From the NCBI GenBank assembly GCA_902634045.1, contig CACPJE010000007.1, positions 1 to 41,783 on the forward strand: a stretch of DNA of 41,783 nucleotides. Reading direction: 5' to 3'. Positions 17,314 through 26,868 of this stretch are shown one piece after another (position 1 is the stretch's first letter; each line of letters starts with the position of its first letter). The notes beneath the pieces were generated by a model that was given only the letters and a program-made list of their open reading frames with translations, did not search any database and was not told the DNA's origin. The stretch comes from an uncultured Pelagibacteraceae bacterium. GTDB taxonomy: Bacteria; Pseudomonadota; Alphaproteobacteria; Pelagibacterales; AG-422-B15. Made by a program: the position numbers and the translations under genes.

Positions 17314-18030
17314 TTATGACTTAAATTTATCAACGATTTTTAATAATTCTAATTTGCACTCTTCGAGCAACTGCTCATTTTTTGATCTCAAAACTAGAGA
17401 TGTTCCAAATCTATTTTCCTTTGTAAATGGATAACTCCCTATTTCAATATTTTTATACTTATCTTGTAGCTTAGTTAGCTCATCAGCGACATTGCTTTCT
17501 GGAGTAAAAACATCAACAGATACTGACTTAATGATATCTCCTCCCTTGAGATGCTTTCTTGCTCCTTCAAGCATCCCTTGCATGATAGAAGGAATTCCAG
17601 CCATTACAAAAACATTTTCCATCTTAAACCCTGGAGCTTTACTGACTGGATTTTCCACTAACTCTGCGCCTTTAGGTATCATGGTCATTTTCATTCTAGC
17701 ATCAGTTAACTCAGAATCCTTGTAATATTCTTTTAATATAGATAGAGCTTTATCGTTAATTTCTAAATCTACATTAAATGCTTTTGCAATACTTAATGAT
17801 GTTATGTCATCATGAGTAGGACCTATGCCTCCCGTTGTAAAAACATAATCATAGGTTTTTCTAAGATAATTGACAGTCTCTATGATAACCTCTTCTTCAT
17901 CTCTTATAACTCTCACCTCAGATAATTGAATACCTATTTCATTCAACCAATTTGCAAGATATGATAAGTTTTTATCTTGGGTACGCCCAGACAAAATTTC
18001 ATTACCTATAATTATTAATGCAGCTTTCAT
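17314..18030 (-). CDS. Molybdopterin-binding / CinA N-terminal-like protein
   Basis: 238 residues covering only the MoCF-biosynthesis (COG1058) domain. Seen: AALIIIGNEILSGRTQDKN at the N terminus and VFTTGGIGPTHDDITSLSIA in the core, plus PGFKMENVFVMAGIP. The C-terminal nicotinamide-nucleotide amidase domain of full CinA (about 410 residues) is absent, so the name cinA would overstate it. Relatives have been linked to NADH-hydrate or nucleotide repair, but no function is set. Its start lies only 6 bp from the divergent sfsA start. Confidence 0.88.
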   Translation of the reverse strand: MKAALIIIGNEILSGRTQDKNLSYLANWLNEIGIQLSEVRVIRDEEEVIIETVNYLRKTYDYVFTTGGIGPTHDDITSLSIAKAFNVDLEINDKALSILKEYYKDSELTDARMKMTMIPKGAELVENPVSKAPGFKMENVFVMAGIPSIMQGMLEGARKHLKGGDIIKSVSVDVFTPESNVADELTKLQDKYKNIEIGSYPFTKENRFGTSLVLRSKNEQLLEECKLELLKIVDKFKS

Positions 18031-18036
18031 AATTTA

Positions 18037-18750
18037 ATGGACCAACCAAACAAAAAATTTATATCTGGAAAATTCATCAAGAGGTATAAGAGATTTTTCG
18101 TAGATGTTCAACTTGATAATAATAAAGAAATAGTTACTGCACATTGTCCTAACACTGGATCAATGCTAGGGCTACTAAAAGAAGGCAATAAAGTAAAATT
18201 AACTAAAGTAGATGATCCAAATCGAAAACTTAAATATACATTAGAAATAATTAGATCTAATGGAGCAAATGTTGGTGTTAACACTCATCGAGCAAATAGA
18301 ATTGTCGAAGAAGCCTTGATTTCAAATAAAGTTAAAGACCTAAAAAAAATATTAGATTTAAAAAGAGAAGTTAAATATGGGGAAAATTCCCGGATAGATT
18401 TCTTAATCAATAATAATATTGGTGAACAAATATATATAGAAGTTAAGAATGTTACCCTATCTTTAACAAGAGGTGTTGCAGAATTCCCAGATGCAATTAC
18501 AGAAAGGGGAAGTAAACATCTACAGGAACTTCAAAAGATAAAAAATAAAAAAACACGTGCAGTTATGCTATATCTCATTCAAAGAGATGATTGCAAATAT
18601 TTTCGGATTGCAAAAGAAATTGATGAAAAGTATAACTCAAACTTAAAAAAAGCTATAAAATCAGGTGTTGAAATTCTTTGTTACAGTTGCAAATTTGAAA
18701 GTAATAAAATTAAAATAGATAAAAAACTGAAGTTTAAAGAAAATGAATAA
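18037..18750 (+). CDS. sfsA: SfsA family protein (sugar fermentation stimulation protein homologue)
   Basis: 237 residues. Family hallmarks: FIKRYKRFFVDVQLDNNKEI, VTAHCPNTGSMLGLL, GANVGVNTHRAN, EVKYGENSRIDFLI, EVKNVTLS and AVMLYLIQRDDCKYFRIAKE. The fold is an OB domain plus a nuclease-like domain (a D..EVK arrangement), but the function is unproven. Its last 8 bp overlap map, so coupling is likely. It diverges from the CinA-like gene. Confidence 0.93.
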   Translation: MDQPNKKFISGKFIKRYKRFFVDVQLDNNKEIVTAHCPNTGSMLGLLKEGNKVKLTKVDDPNRKLKYTLEIIRSNGANVGVNTHRANRIVEEALISNKVKDLKKILDLKREVKYGENSRIDFLINNNIGEQIYIEVKNVTLSLTRGVAEFPDAITERGSKHLQELQKIKNKKTRAVMLYLIQRDDCKYFRIAKEIDEKYNSNLKKAIKSGVEILCYSCKFESNKIKIDKKLKFKENE

Positions 18751-19513
18751 GACAATACATCATAGAAATGATTTTGAGGGCATGCGGAAGGCTGGTCACT
18801 TAGCTGCATCAACCTTAGATATGCTAGTAGATATTGTGAAGCCAGGAGTTACTACTGAGGAAGTAGATAATAAAGCATTTGAATTTATTAATAAGAATGG
18901 TGGATTAATAGGTCCACTATTTTATAAAGGATTTCCAAAGTCAGTATGTACTTCGATTAATCACGTGATTTGTCATGGGATCCCCTCTTCAAGAATTTTA
19001 GAATCTGGTGATATAGTTAATATTGATGTAACGGTAATCCTAGATGGTTGGCATGGAGATACGAGTAGGATGTTTCCGGTTGGAAATATTAGCTCTAAAG
19101 CTCAAAGACTAATTGATTGTACTTTTGAAGCAATGCATAAAGGTATTGAAGAAATATCTCCAGGAAAAAAACTTGGAGATTTGGGTTTCGCTATTCAATC
19201 ATTTGCAGAGGAACAAAAATATAGTGTTGTAAGAGATTTTTGTGGACATGGACTAGGAAAAGTATTTCATGAGTTTCCAAATATTCTTCATTATGGAAAT
19301 AAAGGTGAAGGCGAATCTATTGAAGAAGGAATGTTTTTTACTGTAGAGCCAATGATTAACGTTGGAAAATATGATGTAAGAATGTTAAAGGATGGCTGGA
19401 CAGCAGTAACCAAAGATAAGACCTTATCTGCACAATTTGAACATAGCATAGGGGTCACAAAAGAAGGATTTGAAATATTTACAAAATCTCCAGCAGGCCT
19501 TGATAAACCCTAA
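18743..19513 (+). CDS. map: Methionine aminopeptidase, type I
   Basis: Removes the N-terminal Met from nascent proteins, using two metal ions. 256 residues, standard type Ia. Metal ligands are seen in order: Asp in NIDVTVILDGWHGDTSRMF, His in FCGHGLGKVFHEFP, Glu in FFTVEPMINVG and Glu in SAQFEHSIGV. It overlaps the end of sfsA, a common alphaproteobacterial pair. Confidence 0.98.
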   Translation: MNKTIHHRNDFEGMRKAGHLAASTLDMLVDIVKPGVTTEEVDNKAFEFINKNGGLIGPLFYKGFPKSVCTSINHVICHGIPSSRILESGDIVNIDVTVILDGWHGDTSRMFPVGNISSKAQRLIDCTFEAMHKGIEEISPGKKLGDLGFAIQSFAEEQKYSVVRDFCGHGLGKVFHEFPNILHYGNKGEGESIEEGMFFTVEPMINVGKYDVRMLKDGWTAVTKDKTLSAQFEHSIGVTKEGFEIFTKSPAGLDKP

Positions 19514-19537
19514 ATAAAAGATTAAAACAAATAATAT

Positions 19538-20830
19538 ATGATCCCTCGATACTCGAGAACTCCAATGACAGAGATTTGGAGCTCAAAAAGCAAATTCCAA
19601 ATATGGCTTGATATAGAACTTTATGCTTGTGAAGCAATGGAAAGATTAGGCACTGTTCCAAAAGGTACCGCTAGAAAAGTTAAATCAAAAGCAAAGATAA
19701 ATGAAAAAAGGATTGATCAAATAGAAAAGAAGGTCAAACACGATGTGATAGCTTTTCTTACATCAATCTCTGAATATGCCGGACCTCCAGCTAGATTCCT
19801 ACACCAAGGCCTGACGTCTTCAGATATATTGGATACAGCATTTAATATTCAATTAAAAAAATCTGCAAAAATTCTCGATGAAGAATTGTCCAATCTATTA
19901 AAATCAATAAAAAAAGTGGCCCTTAAACATAAAAATACACCTTGTATTGGCAGAAGCCATGGGATCCATGCTGAACCTACAACATTTGGCATAAAAATGG
20001 CATCATTCTATGAAGAATTCAAAAGAAACAAAGACCGCTTAAGTTTAGCAACTGTCGAAATATCAACTTGCGCAATTTCTGGAGCAGTAGGAAACTACGC
20101 TAATATTGATCCAAGAGTAGAACAATATGTTTCAAAAAAACTTGGACTTAAATCTGAAAAAATATCATCTCAGATTATTCCAAGAGATAAGCATGCAGTA
20201 TATTTCTCAACGCTTGCAATAATTGCAAGTTCAATAGAGCGTCTAGCAACTGAAATAAGACACTTACAGCGCACTGAAGTACTAGAAGTTGAAGAATTTT
20301 TCTCAAAAGATCAAAAAGGATCATCTGCTATGCCACATAAACGAAATCCTGTTTTATCTGAAAATCTAACAGGACTAGCTAGATTGATAAGAAGCTATGC
20401 CCTTCCCTCTATGGAAAATATAGCATTATGGCATGAAAGAGATATTTCTCATTCAAGTGTTGAAAGAATAATGGCACCTGATGCGAATATTTTACTCGAC
20501 TTCGCTTTATCAAGGATGAGTGGAATTGTTAAAAACCTAATTATCTATCCTAAGAACATGATGAAAAACTTGAATAGACTTAATAAATTGCCAATGTCTG
20601 AAGGGTTAATGCTAGCTCTAACTCAAAAAGGAATTACTCGTGAAAAGGCATATAAGCTCGTTCAAAAAAATGCAATGCAAGTATGGAAAACAAACGAAGA
20701 CTTTATAAAAGTGTTAGAAAAAGATTCTGAAATAAATAAATTATTATCAAAAAAAGAAATAGATAAGATATTAGACTACAAGCATGCAATCCGCCGAACT
20801 AATTACATATTTAAAAAGGTATTTAAATAA
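19538..20830 (+). CDS. purB: Adenylosuccinate lyase
   Basis: Cleaves SAICAR to AICAR and adenylosuccinate to AMP. The 430 residues are typical of the short form. Seen: IPRYSRTPMTEIWS at the N terminus, LTSSDILDTA, GRSHGIHAEPTTFG, and the fumarase/aspartase signature GSSAMPHKRNP. It is the first of several purine genes in this block, 24 bp after map. Confidence 0.98.
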   Translation: MIPRYSRTPMTEIWSSKSKFQIWLDIELYACEAMERLGTVPKGTARKVKSKAKINEKRIDQIEKKVKHDVIAFLTSISEYAGPPARFLHQGLTSSDILDTAFNIQLKKSAKILDEELSNLLKSIKKVALKHKNTPCIGRSHGIHAEPTTFGIKMASFYEEFKRNKDRLSLATVEISTCAISGAVGNYANIDPRVEQYVSKKLGLKSEKISSQIIPRDKHAVYFSTLAIIASSIERLATEIRHLQRTEVLEVEEFFSKDQKGSSAMPHKRNPVLSENLTGLARLIRSYALPSMENIALWHERDISHSSVERIMAPDANILLDFALSRMSGIVKNLIIYPKNMMKNLNRLNKLPMSEGLMLALTQKGITREKAYKLVQKNAMQVWKTNEDFIKVLEKDSEINKLLSKKEIDKILDYKHAIRRTNYIFKKVFK

Positions 20831-20835
20831 ATATT

Positions 20836-21072
20836 TTAATTAGAATAATAAATCGCCAAAGCAAATAATCCAAAAATTCCAACATAAGAAGCTGCATAGT
20901 AGAATACAATCCAATTATTTGGACCAAGTTTAAATCGTGAAGCTAGCCCTTTAATATTAAGCTTGCTAGGTTTCTTCCTTACTGATTTTTTTTTGGTTAC
21001 TTTCTTTTTTCTAACGGGAGTAGCTTTCCTCGTTCGACTTTTTTTCTTAACTTTTGCCAACATTATAGGCAT
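20836..21072 (-). CDS. Small basic protein with a C-terminal membrane helix, unknown function
   Basis: 78 residues. The first ~40 are extremely rich in Lys/Arg with Ala/Pro/Thr/Ser, resembling histone H1 tails or AlgP-like nucleoid proteins. The last ~25 (WIVFYYAASYVGIFGLFALA) form one membrane helix. AGGAG lies at good distance before the ATG at 21072. It is convergent with purB, with 5 bp between stops, and downstream of the zeta-subunit gene. Function unrecognised; a membrane-tethered nucleic-acid binder is only an inference from composition. Confidence 0.72.
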   Translation of the reverse strand: MPIMLAKVKKKSRTRKATPVRKKKVTKKKSVRKKPSKLNIKGLASRFKLGPNNWIVFYYAASYVGIFGLFALAIYYSN

Positions 21073-21087
21073 TCTCTTCTCCTAGTT

Positions 21088-21417
21088 TTAAATATTATCT
21101 TTTCCAATAATTTCTTCTTTAGCCTGAAGTAAAAACTGATCCATACTTTGTCTTAATTCATCATCAGATATAGAAATTTGCTTATCATCAAAATCTTTTC
21201 TCACTTTTCTAAAGACATCCATATCCCCTTCTTCTTCAAGATCAGATTTTAATACTTCTGAAGTATATTCCTGTACAGAATCACCTGAAAGGCCAAGTTT
21301 CTCAGCAACCCAAACTCCAAGATATTTATTTCGTCTTGCAAGAATTTTAAATTCTAATTCCTGATCTCTAGCAAACTTACCTTCAAATCCCTTTTTTCTT
21401 TCATCTAACTTTTTCAT
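21088..21417 (-). CDS. DUF1476 protein: ATP synthase zeta (inhibitor) subunit homologue
   Basis: 109 residues, all helical. Family hallmarks: DERKKGFEGKFARDQELEFK, ARRNKYLGVWVAEKLGLSGD, and DLEEEGDMDVFRKVRKDF. Members of this alphaproteobacterial family include the zeta subunit that inhibits ATP hydrolysis by the F1Fo ATPase in Paracoccus; here that role is inferred by homology. Its place between purB and purC is conserved in alphaproteobacteria. It diverges from purC across 78 bp. Confidence 0.92.
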   Translation of the reverse strand: MKKLDERKKGFEGKFARDQELEFKILARRNKYLGVWVAEKLGLSGDSVQEYTSEVLKSDLEEEGDMDVFRKVRKDFDDKQISISDDELRQSMDQFLLQAKEEIIGKDNI

Positions 21418-21495
21418 GGCTATTAATTAATATTTCAAATTATATTCATATTCTATATAGTCATTTTATCTAAACAATAATAAATGTCACCTTAA

Positions 21496-22215
21496 ATGTC
21501 GCCAAGCAAAACTCTATATGAAGGTAAAGCAAAGAAAATTTTAAAAGGGCCTTCTAAAAATACTCTTATTCAAGTTTTTAAAGATGACGCTACGGCTTAT
21601 AACAAAAAAAAACATAAGATTTTTAGCGGTAAAGGGATTCTAAATAATTTAATCTCTGAACATATAATGGAACATTTAATGTCTAAGGGTATAGAAACTC
21701 ACTTTAAAAAAAGACTAAATAAGCGTGAACAACTAATTAAAAAATGTGAGATTATTCCAATAGAGTTTGTTGTTAGAAACATAGTTGCAGGATCAATTGC
21801 AAAAAAACTTGGATTAAAAGAAGGCACTAAATTGAAAAAACCTCTTCTTGAATACTATTATAAAGAAGACAGTTTGGATGATCCGATGATTTCAAGAGAT
21901 CACGTTGAAGCGTTTGGATGGGCTACAAAATCTGAGCTTAAAAAGATTGATAAGATTTCAACCAAGATAAATAAAATACTAAGTAGTCTGTTTATTAAGA
22001 AAAAAATTGTATTAGTGGATTTCAAAATTGAATTTGGAAGATTAACCTCAAATCCTAAAAAGATTGTACTCGCAGATGAGATTAGTCCTGACTCATGTCG
22101 TCTATGGGATAAAAAATCAAAAAAGAAGTTGGATAAAGATGTATTTAGACGCAATCTTGGAAGTCTTATTAAGGCTTATGAAGAAGTTGCTTCCAGATTA
22201 GGAATCGTGCAATAA
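21496..22215 (+). CDS. purC: Phosphoribosylaminoimidazole-succinocarboxamide synthase
   Basis: SAICAR synthetase: ligates aspartate to CAIR using ATP. 239 residues. Seen: LYEGKAKKILKGP, FKDDATAYNKKKH, GIETHFKKRL, IIPIEFVVRNIVAGS, and LVDFKIEFGR with LADEISPDSCRLW. It is followed after 7 bp by purS and feeds the product to purB. Confidence 0.98.
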   Translation: MSPSKTLYEGKAKKILKGPSKNTLIQVFKDDATAYNKKKHKIFSGKGILNNLISEHIMEHLMSKGIETHFKKRLNKREQLIKKCEIIPIEFVVRNIVAGSIAKKLGLKEGTKLKKPLLEYYYKEDSLDDPMISRDHVEAFGWATKSELKKIDKISTKINKILSSLFIKKKIVLVDFKIEFGRLTSNPKKIVLADEISPDSCRLWDKKSKKKLDKDVFRRNLGSLIKAYEEVASRLGIVQ

Positions 22216-22222
22216 GATCTTA

Positions 22223-22462
22223 ATGCTCGCCAAAATCTATATTACACTTAAAAAAGACGTTCTGGACCCTCAAGGGTCTGTAATTGCAAATTCACTAAAA
22301 TCGCTTGGTTTTAATAATGTTGAAGATGTCAGACAAGGTAAATTCATTGAAATTAAACTAAATAATAAAGATAAGGATGATGCGCAAAAACAACTTGGTG
22401 AAATGTGTGAAAAGCTTTTAGCAAACTTAGTCATTGAAGATTATAAAATAGAAATAGAATAA
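22223..22462 (+). CDS. purS: Phosphoribosylformylglycinamidine synthase subunit PurS
   Basis: Small bridging subunit of the three-part FGAM synthase (PurL-PurQ-PurS). 79 residues, full length. Seen: KIYITLKKDVLDPQGSVIAN and SLGFNNVEDVRQGKFIEI. It precedes purQ by a few bases and matches the small-PurL type of enzyme encoded next. Confidence 0.97.
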   Translation: MLAKIYITLKKDVLDPQGSVIANSLKSLGFNNVEDVRQGKFIEIKLNNKDKDDAQKQLGEMCEKLLANLVIEDYKIEIE

Positions 22463-22466
22463 ATTG

Positions 22467-23138
22467 ATGAAATCTCATGTCATTGTATTTCCTGGATCTA
22501 ATTGCGATCGTGACGTTGCAGTAGCAATAAAAAGTATCTCTGGCCAGAAACCTGAAATGCTTTGGCATAAAGAAACATCGATTGATCATTCAGATTTGAT
22601 AGTTGTTCCAGGAGGATTTTCGTACGGTGATTATTTAAGATGTGGGGCTATGGCTTCGACATCACCAATCATGCAAGATGTAGTAAAGAAAGCAAAGGAA
22701 GGAGTACCTGTTTTAGGGATATGTAATGGATTTCAAATTCTAATCGAAAGTGGATTATTGGATGGAGCACTTATGCGAAACAGTAGTCTAAGCTTCATAT
22801 GCCAAGATGTTTTAATTAAATCTAAAAATAAAAGTTCAGTTTTTACAAGAAAGTCTAAGTTAGCAAAGATGCCTATTGCTCATAACGAAGGCAACTTTTT
22901 TGCAACATCCGAACAATTAAAAAAAATTGAAGACAATGATCAAATTGCATTTCAATATTGTGATGAAACTGGAAATGTCGAGCAAAGTTCTAATCCTAAT
23001 GGTTCGTTGGCTAATATTGCCGGAATTTTGAATGAAAATAAAAATGTTTTAGGGATGATGCCTCACCCAGAGCGTGCAGCTGAGAAGATACATGGCTGCG
23101 ATGATGGAAAAATAATTTTTGAAAGTATTTTTAATTAA
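22467..23138 (+). CDS. purQ: Phosphoribosylformylglycinamidine synthase subunit PurQ (glutaminase)
   Basis: Class I glutamine amidotransferase that supplies ammonia to PurL. 223 residues from the ATG at 22467; the TTG three bases earlier is an unneeded extension. Catalytic triad seen: Cys in LGICNGFQIL, His and Glu in MMPHPERAAEK. Also typical: FPGSNCDRDV and VVPGGFSYGDYLRCGA. Its stop directly abuts the GTG of purL. Confidence 0.97.
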   Translation: MKSHVIVFPGSNCDRDVAVAIKSISGQKPEMLWHKETSIDHSDLIVVPGGFSYGDYLRCGAMASTSPIMQDVVKKAKEGVPVLGICNGFQILIESGLLDGALMRNSSLSFICQDVLIKSKNKSSVFTRKSKLAKMPIAHNEGNFFATSEQLKKIEDNDQIAFQYCDETGNVEQSSNPNGSLANIAGILNENKNVLGMMPHPERAAEKIHGCDDGKIIFESIFN

Positions 23139-25347
23139 GTGACTAATCAAAATTGGCAATTTGAGACAGAGCAGTCTTTGGTAGAAAATCATGGTCTTAA
23201 AATTGATGAATTTGAGAGAATTGTTGAAGGTCTTGGAAGAGAGCCCAACCTTACTGAACTTGGAATTTTCAGTGCAATGTGGAATGAGCATTGCTCATAC
23301 AAGTCTTCTAAATTCTGGCTTAAAAAATTACCTACATCTGGCGAACGTGTCGTTCAAGGACCTGGTGAAAATGCAGGGGTAATTGATATTGATGATGGAG
23401 ATGTAGCAGTATTTAAAATGGAAAGTCACAATCATCCATCCTTTCTTGAACCATATCAAGGAGCAGCTACTGGGGTTGGAGGAATACTTAGGGATGTTTT
23501 CACAATGGGTGCTCGTCCAGTAGCCAATTTAAATGCGTTAAGATTTGGAGAGCCAGAGCATCCTAAAACAAAACATTTACTATCAGGTGTTGTGAGTGGT
23601 ATTGGGGGATACGGCAATTGTATTGGCGTGCCAACCGTTGGTGGTGAGGTTAATTTTCATCCCTCATACAATGGTAATATTCTAGTGAATGCAATGACTG
23701 TTGGGATAGCAAAAAAAAGATAAGATCTTTTATTCTGCTGCTGCTGGAATAGGAAATCCTGTCGTTTACGTTGGATCTAAAACTGGTAGGGATGGAATAC
23801 ATGGCGCAACAATGGCTTCGGCTGAATTCGATGAAGACTCTGAAGATAAGAAGCCTACAGTTCAAGTTGGAGATCCTTTTACAGAAAAACTTTTGCTTGA
23901 AGCTTGTTTAGAGTTAATGAAAGAGGAAGCAATTATTGCTATTCAAGATATGGGTGCAGCAGGCTTAACTTCATCATCAATAGAGATGGCATCTAAAGGA
24001 AACGTAGGAATAGACATTAATCTATCAAAAGTTCCTATGCGAGCTCTGAATATGACAGCTTATGAACTAATGCTTTCCGAAAGCCAGGAGCGAATGTTGA
24101 TGGTTATAGATCCTTCAAAAGAAAAAATGGCACGTGAGATTTTTAAAAAATGGGATCTTGAATTTGAGGTAATTGGTGAAGTTACAAATACTAAAAACCT
24201 TGTATTACATATGAATGGAAATGAAGAAGCAAGTATCCCAATTAATATCTTAGTTGAGGATGCACCAGAATATCAAAGGGAATATATAGTTAGCAAACCA
24301 TCGCCACCAGTGATTTTTAATCCCAATGAATTTGATGATAAAAAAATATTAGATGAATTAATTTTGATGGTTAGTCATCCAAATTTATGTAGTCGCAAAT
24401 GGATATGGGAACAGTATGATCACATGGTAATGGCTGACACAGTCGTAAGGCCTGGATCAGATGCGGCAGTAGTTAGAGTTCATGGGACCAATAAAGGAAT
24501 AGCTATAAGTACTGATTGCTCTCCAACATACTGTAAGCATAATTCATTTGAGGGAGGAAAACATGCAGTAGTCGAAACATGGAGAAATCTTATAGCTTCA
24601 GGAGCTATGCCAATTGCTATTACCGACTGTATGAATTTTGGTAATCCCGAAAAGCCAGAAATAATGGGTCAGTTTGTTGAATGTATTCGAGGCATGGGAG
24701 AAGCATGCTCTAAACTAAAATACCCAGTTATTTCTGGAAATGTATCTTTATACAATGAAACAAATGGAGTGGGCATTTATCCAACTCCTGTGATTGGCGG
24801 TGTTGGACTAATTAGGGATTTATCTAAGACTATGACTATTGATTTCAAATCTGAAGGTAATATTGTATTTGTAATCGGGGAAAGTCGTAACCATTTAGGG
24901 AACAGTCAATATCTATCGATTGTTAAAAATAGAGAAGATGGAGGACCTCCCACTATAAACCTCGAAGAAGAATTAAAAAATGGAGAATTTGTTCTGAATT
25001 GTATTAATCAGAATACTTTTCAATCTGTTCATGATCTAGGAGAAGGCGGATTACTTATTGCAATAGCGGAAATGTGCTTAGCAGGCAATAAAGGCATTTA
25101 TATCGATATCAAAAAAGAATTTTTACATGGTTATTTTTTTGGTGAAGACCAAGCGAGATATCTAGTTGAGGTTTCAAAAGATAAATTAAATAATTTCGAA
25201 AACCAGGCAAGAGATCATAATGTACAGATAGAAAAAGTAGGAGTTATTGAAGGATCAAGCCTAAAAATTGAATCAATTGGTGAAATTGATATAAAAGCTC
25301 TTTCAAGGCATCATACTGATTGGTTTGACAAATTTTCAAAAAATTAA
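23139..25347 (+). CDS. purL: Phosphoribosylformylglycinamidine synthase subunit PurL, interrupted by a one-base frameshift
   Basis: ATP-dependent FGAM synthetase subunit. It begins at a GTG next to the purQ stop. The frame breaks at an A8 run (23711-23718): the first part ends in VGIAKKR then stop at 23723, while the continuation in the next frame reads [20 protein letters not shown] and runs to 25347. With one A removed the protein is 735 residues, the normal small-PurL length. Seen: [36 protein letters not shown], and later [12 protein letters not shown]-like [18 protein letters not shown] and [11 protein letters not shown]. No other damage is visible. Sequencing error, recent mutation or slippage cannot be told apart here. 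Confidence 0.93.
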
Positions 25348-25416
25348 AGAATATATTTCAGAAACGAATTAATATTTATTATTGAATAAATTGAAAAAAT
25401 AGCTATTTCTTATTCT

Positions 25417-25746
25417 ATGAATGATCAAGTGCAAAAGGATATTAAGAATATCGTAGAACAAAATGATGTGGTTCTATTTATGAAGGGAACTAAAGAAACA
25501 CCTCAATGTGGATTTTCTAATGCTGTGGTGAATACTTTGTCTTTCATGAACATAGATTTTAAAGATGTTAATGTTCTTGAGAGTGATGATCTGCGAGATG
25601 GAATTAAGACATTTACTGACTGGCCAACTATTCCTCAATTATACGTTAAAGGCGAGTTCATTGGTGGCTGTGATATTATACAAGATATGTATAAAAATGG
25701 TGAATTGTCTGAAGTTCTAAAATCAAAAGAAATTCCGCATAGTTAA
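25417..25746 (+). CDS. grxD: Monothiol glutaredoxin (Grx4/GrxD type)
   Basis: 109 residues. The CGFS active site is at 31-34 in KETPQCGFSNAVV, with Lys23 in FMKGT and the glutathione-binding TIPQLYVKGEFIGGCDI. This family carries a bridging [2Fe-2S] cluster and works in iron-sulphur trafficking, usually with BolA. In many alphaproteobacteria bolA lies between purL and grxD; here the 69-bp gap is too short for it. Confidence 0.96.
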   Translation: MNDQVQKDIKNIVEQNDVVLFMKGTKETPQCGFSNAVVNTLSFMNIDFKDVNVLESDDLRDGIKTFTDWPTIPQLYVKGEFIGGCDIIQDMYKNGELSEVLKSKEIPHS

Positions 25747-26853
25747 TTAAAATTGATATTTAATATAATCTTGAGCTATCTTAAATACTGTATTCCCACG
25801 GGAAATTAATTTTTCCTGCCAAACTGAGTCTTTTGGATTAAAAGTATTAAGTAAATTTTTTCTACTCCAATGGTTTAGAATTTTATTTTGATCCTTAAGT
25901 TTATTATTTTGGGTCCATCTATTTTCTGCTCTTAAGTTTTTAAAAACTTTAGTTGGTCCAAATGTTCCAAATTCTTGGGTAATACAAAGCCACTCTATTG
26001 AAGAGAATTGTTTTATAATTCCTGAGTGAATATCACCTGTTATCTTGTAGCCAACACTTTTGTCCGGATCAAGTGCAGCAACATGATCGCCAAACAAATT
26101 TATTAAAACTTGATAGTCAATTGAATTAATATCATCAGGAACTAAAATTGTATCGTATCCTGATGGGCCTAGCCCGGTATGGAGATCAATACCAAAGATT
26201 TTTTTAGTATTTTTTAAATTTAGTTTTAACCAATTTAGTATTAATTCAGGTCCGGTTTGGATTTTATCTCCTCCAAATTGTAAACTTTTAGGACGGGTAT
26301 ATTGTCCCTGAGCAAACCATTGTTTCACGTTCGTGAAACCATGTTTAATAAGTAATGTTAATCCTTGTATAAGAAAAGAAGGGTCAAATTTGAAAGGGAT
26401 TGTGTTTGGATTTATAAATTTATCAATTAATTTGTATCCTTCTGGCTCGCCTTTATGATTTATTAAAAAGTTTCTATTCAAATCAACATTATTTTCATTG
26501 ACCCGACGATGCCAAGCCATTCCATAAGGGTTTATAATATGAATAAATACAATGCAGTAATCTGAAAAAGGCTGTTGTTTTTTAATTTGATCAAGAACAG
26601 ATAGTTGAATGGCTGAACCTGCAAACCCTTCAACCCCGTGTATTCCAGAACTATACAGTAATAAATTTTGACTTTCTAATGATCCAATGACAGCAAGATC
26701 AATTATCAAATCTTCACCCTGCGGTCCCTTAAGGTTTAAAGGAAGTTGTTCCTGAATTACTTCAAACCCTCTATCTTTAAGATCTTCAATTGAATCTAAA
26801 AAACGATTTCTAGCTTCCTGATAGTCATCAGAAAACCAAGACTTGGCACTCAT
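25747..26853 (-). CDS. DUF2817 family protein (zinc carboxypeptidase M14-like)
   Basis: 368 residues. Zinc and catalytic-site features of the M14-like fold are visible: SSGIHGVEGFAGSA (His and Glu ligands), NPYGMAWHRRVNENNVDLNR with the Asn-Arg pair, IFGIDLHTGLGPSG (third ligand) and ITQEFGTFGP (candidate general base Glu). No signal peptide, so probably cytoplasmic. The substrate is unknown. It stops 1 bp from the convergent grxD and starts 15 bp after rpsD on the same strand. Confidence 0.87.
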   Translation of the reverse strand: MSAKSWFSDDYQEARNRFLDSIEDLKDRGFEVIQEQLPLNLKGPQGEDLIIDLAVIGSLESQNLLLYSSGIHGVEGFAGSAIQLSVLDQIKKQQPFSDYCIVFIHIINPYGMAWHRRVNENNVDLNRNFLINHKGEPEGYKLIDKFINPNTIPFKFDPSFLIQGLTLLIKHGFTNVKQWFAQGQYTRPKSLQFGGDKIQTGPELILNWLKLNLKNTKKIFGIDLHTGLGPSGYDTILVPDDINSIDYQVLINLFGDHVAALDPDKSVGYKITGDIHSGIIKQFSSIEWLCITQEFGTFGPTKVFKNLRAENRWTQNNKLKDQNKILNHWSRKNLLNTFNPKDSVWQEKLISRGNTVFKIAQDYIKYQF

Positions 26854-26868
26854 ATAATGATTGTAAGA

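Noticed and set aside
23709-23723. Programmed -1 ribosomal frameshift at the A8 run of purL
   Set aside because: A -1 shift leads to a frame that stops a few codons later; only a +1 shift or loss of one A restores PurL.
23812-25347. Separate shorter PurL gene starting at an internal Met
   Set aside because: The sequence before it (from 23719) continues PurL without a break, so this is the second part of one frameshifted gene.
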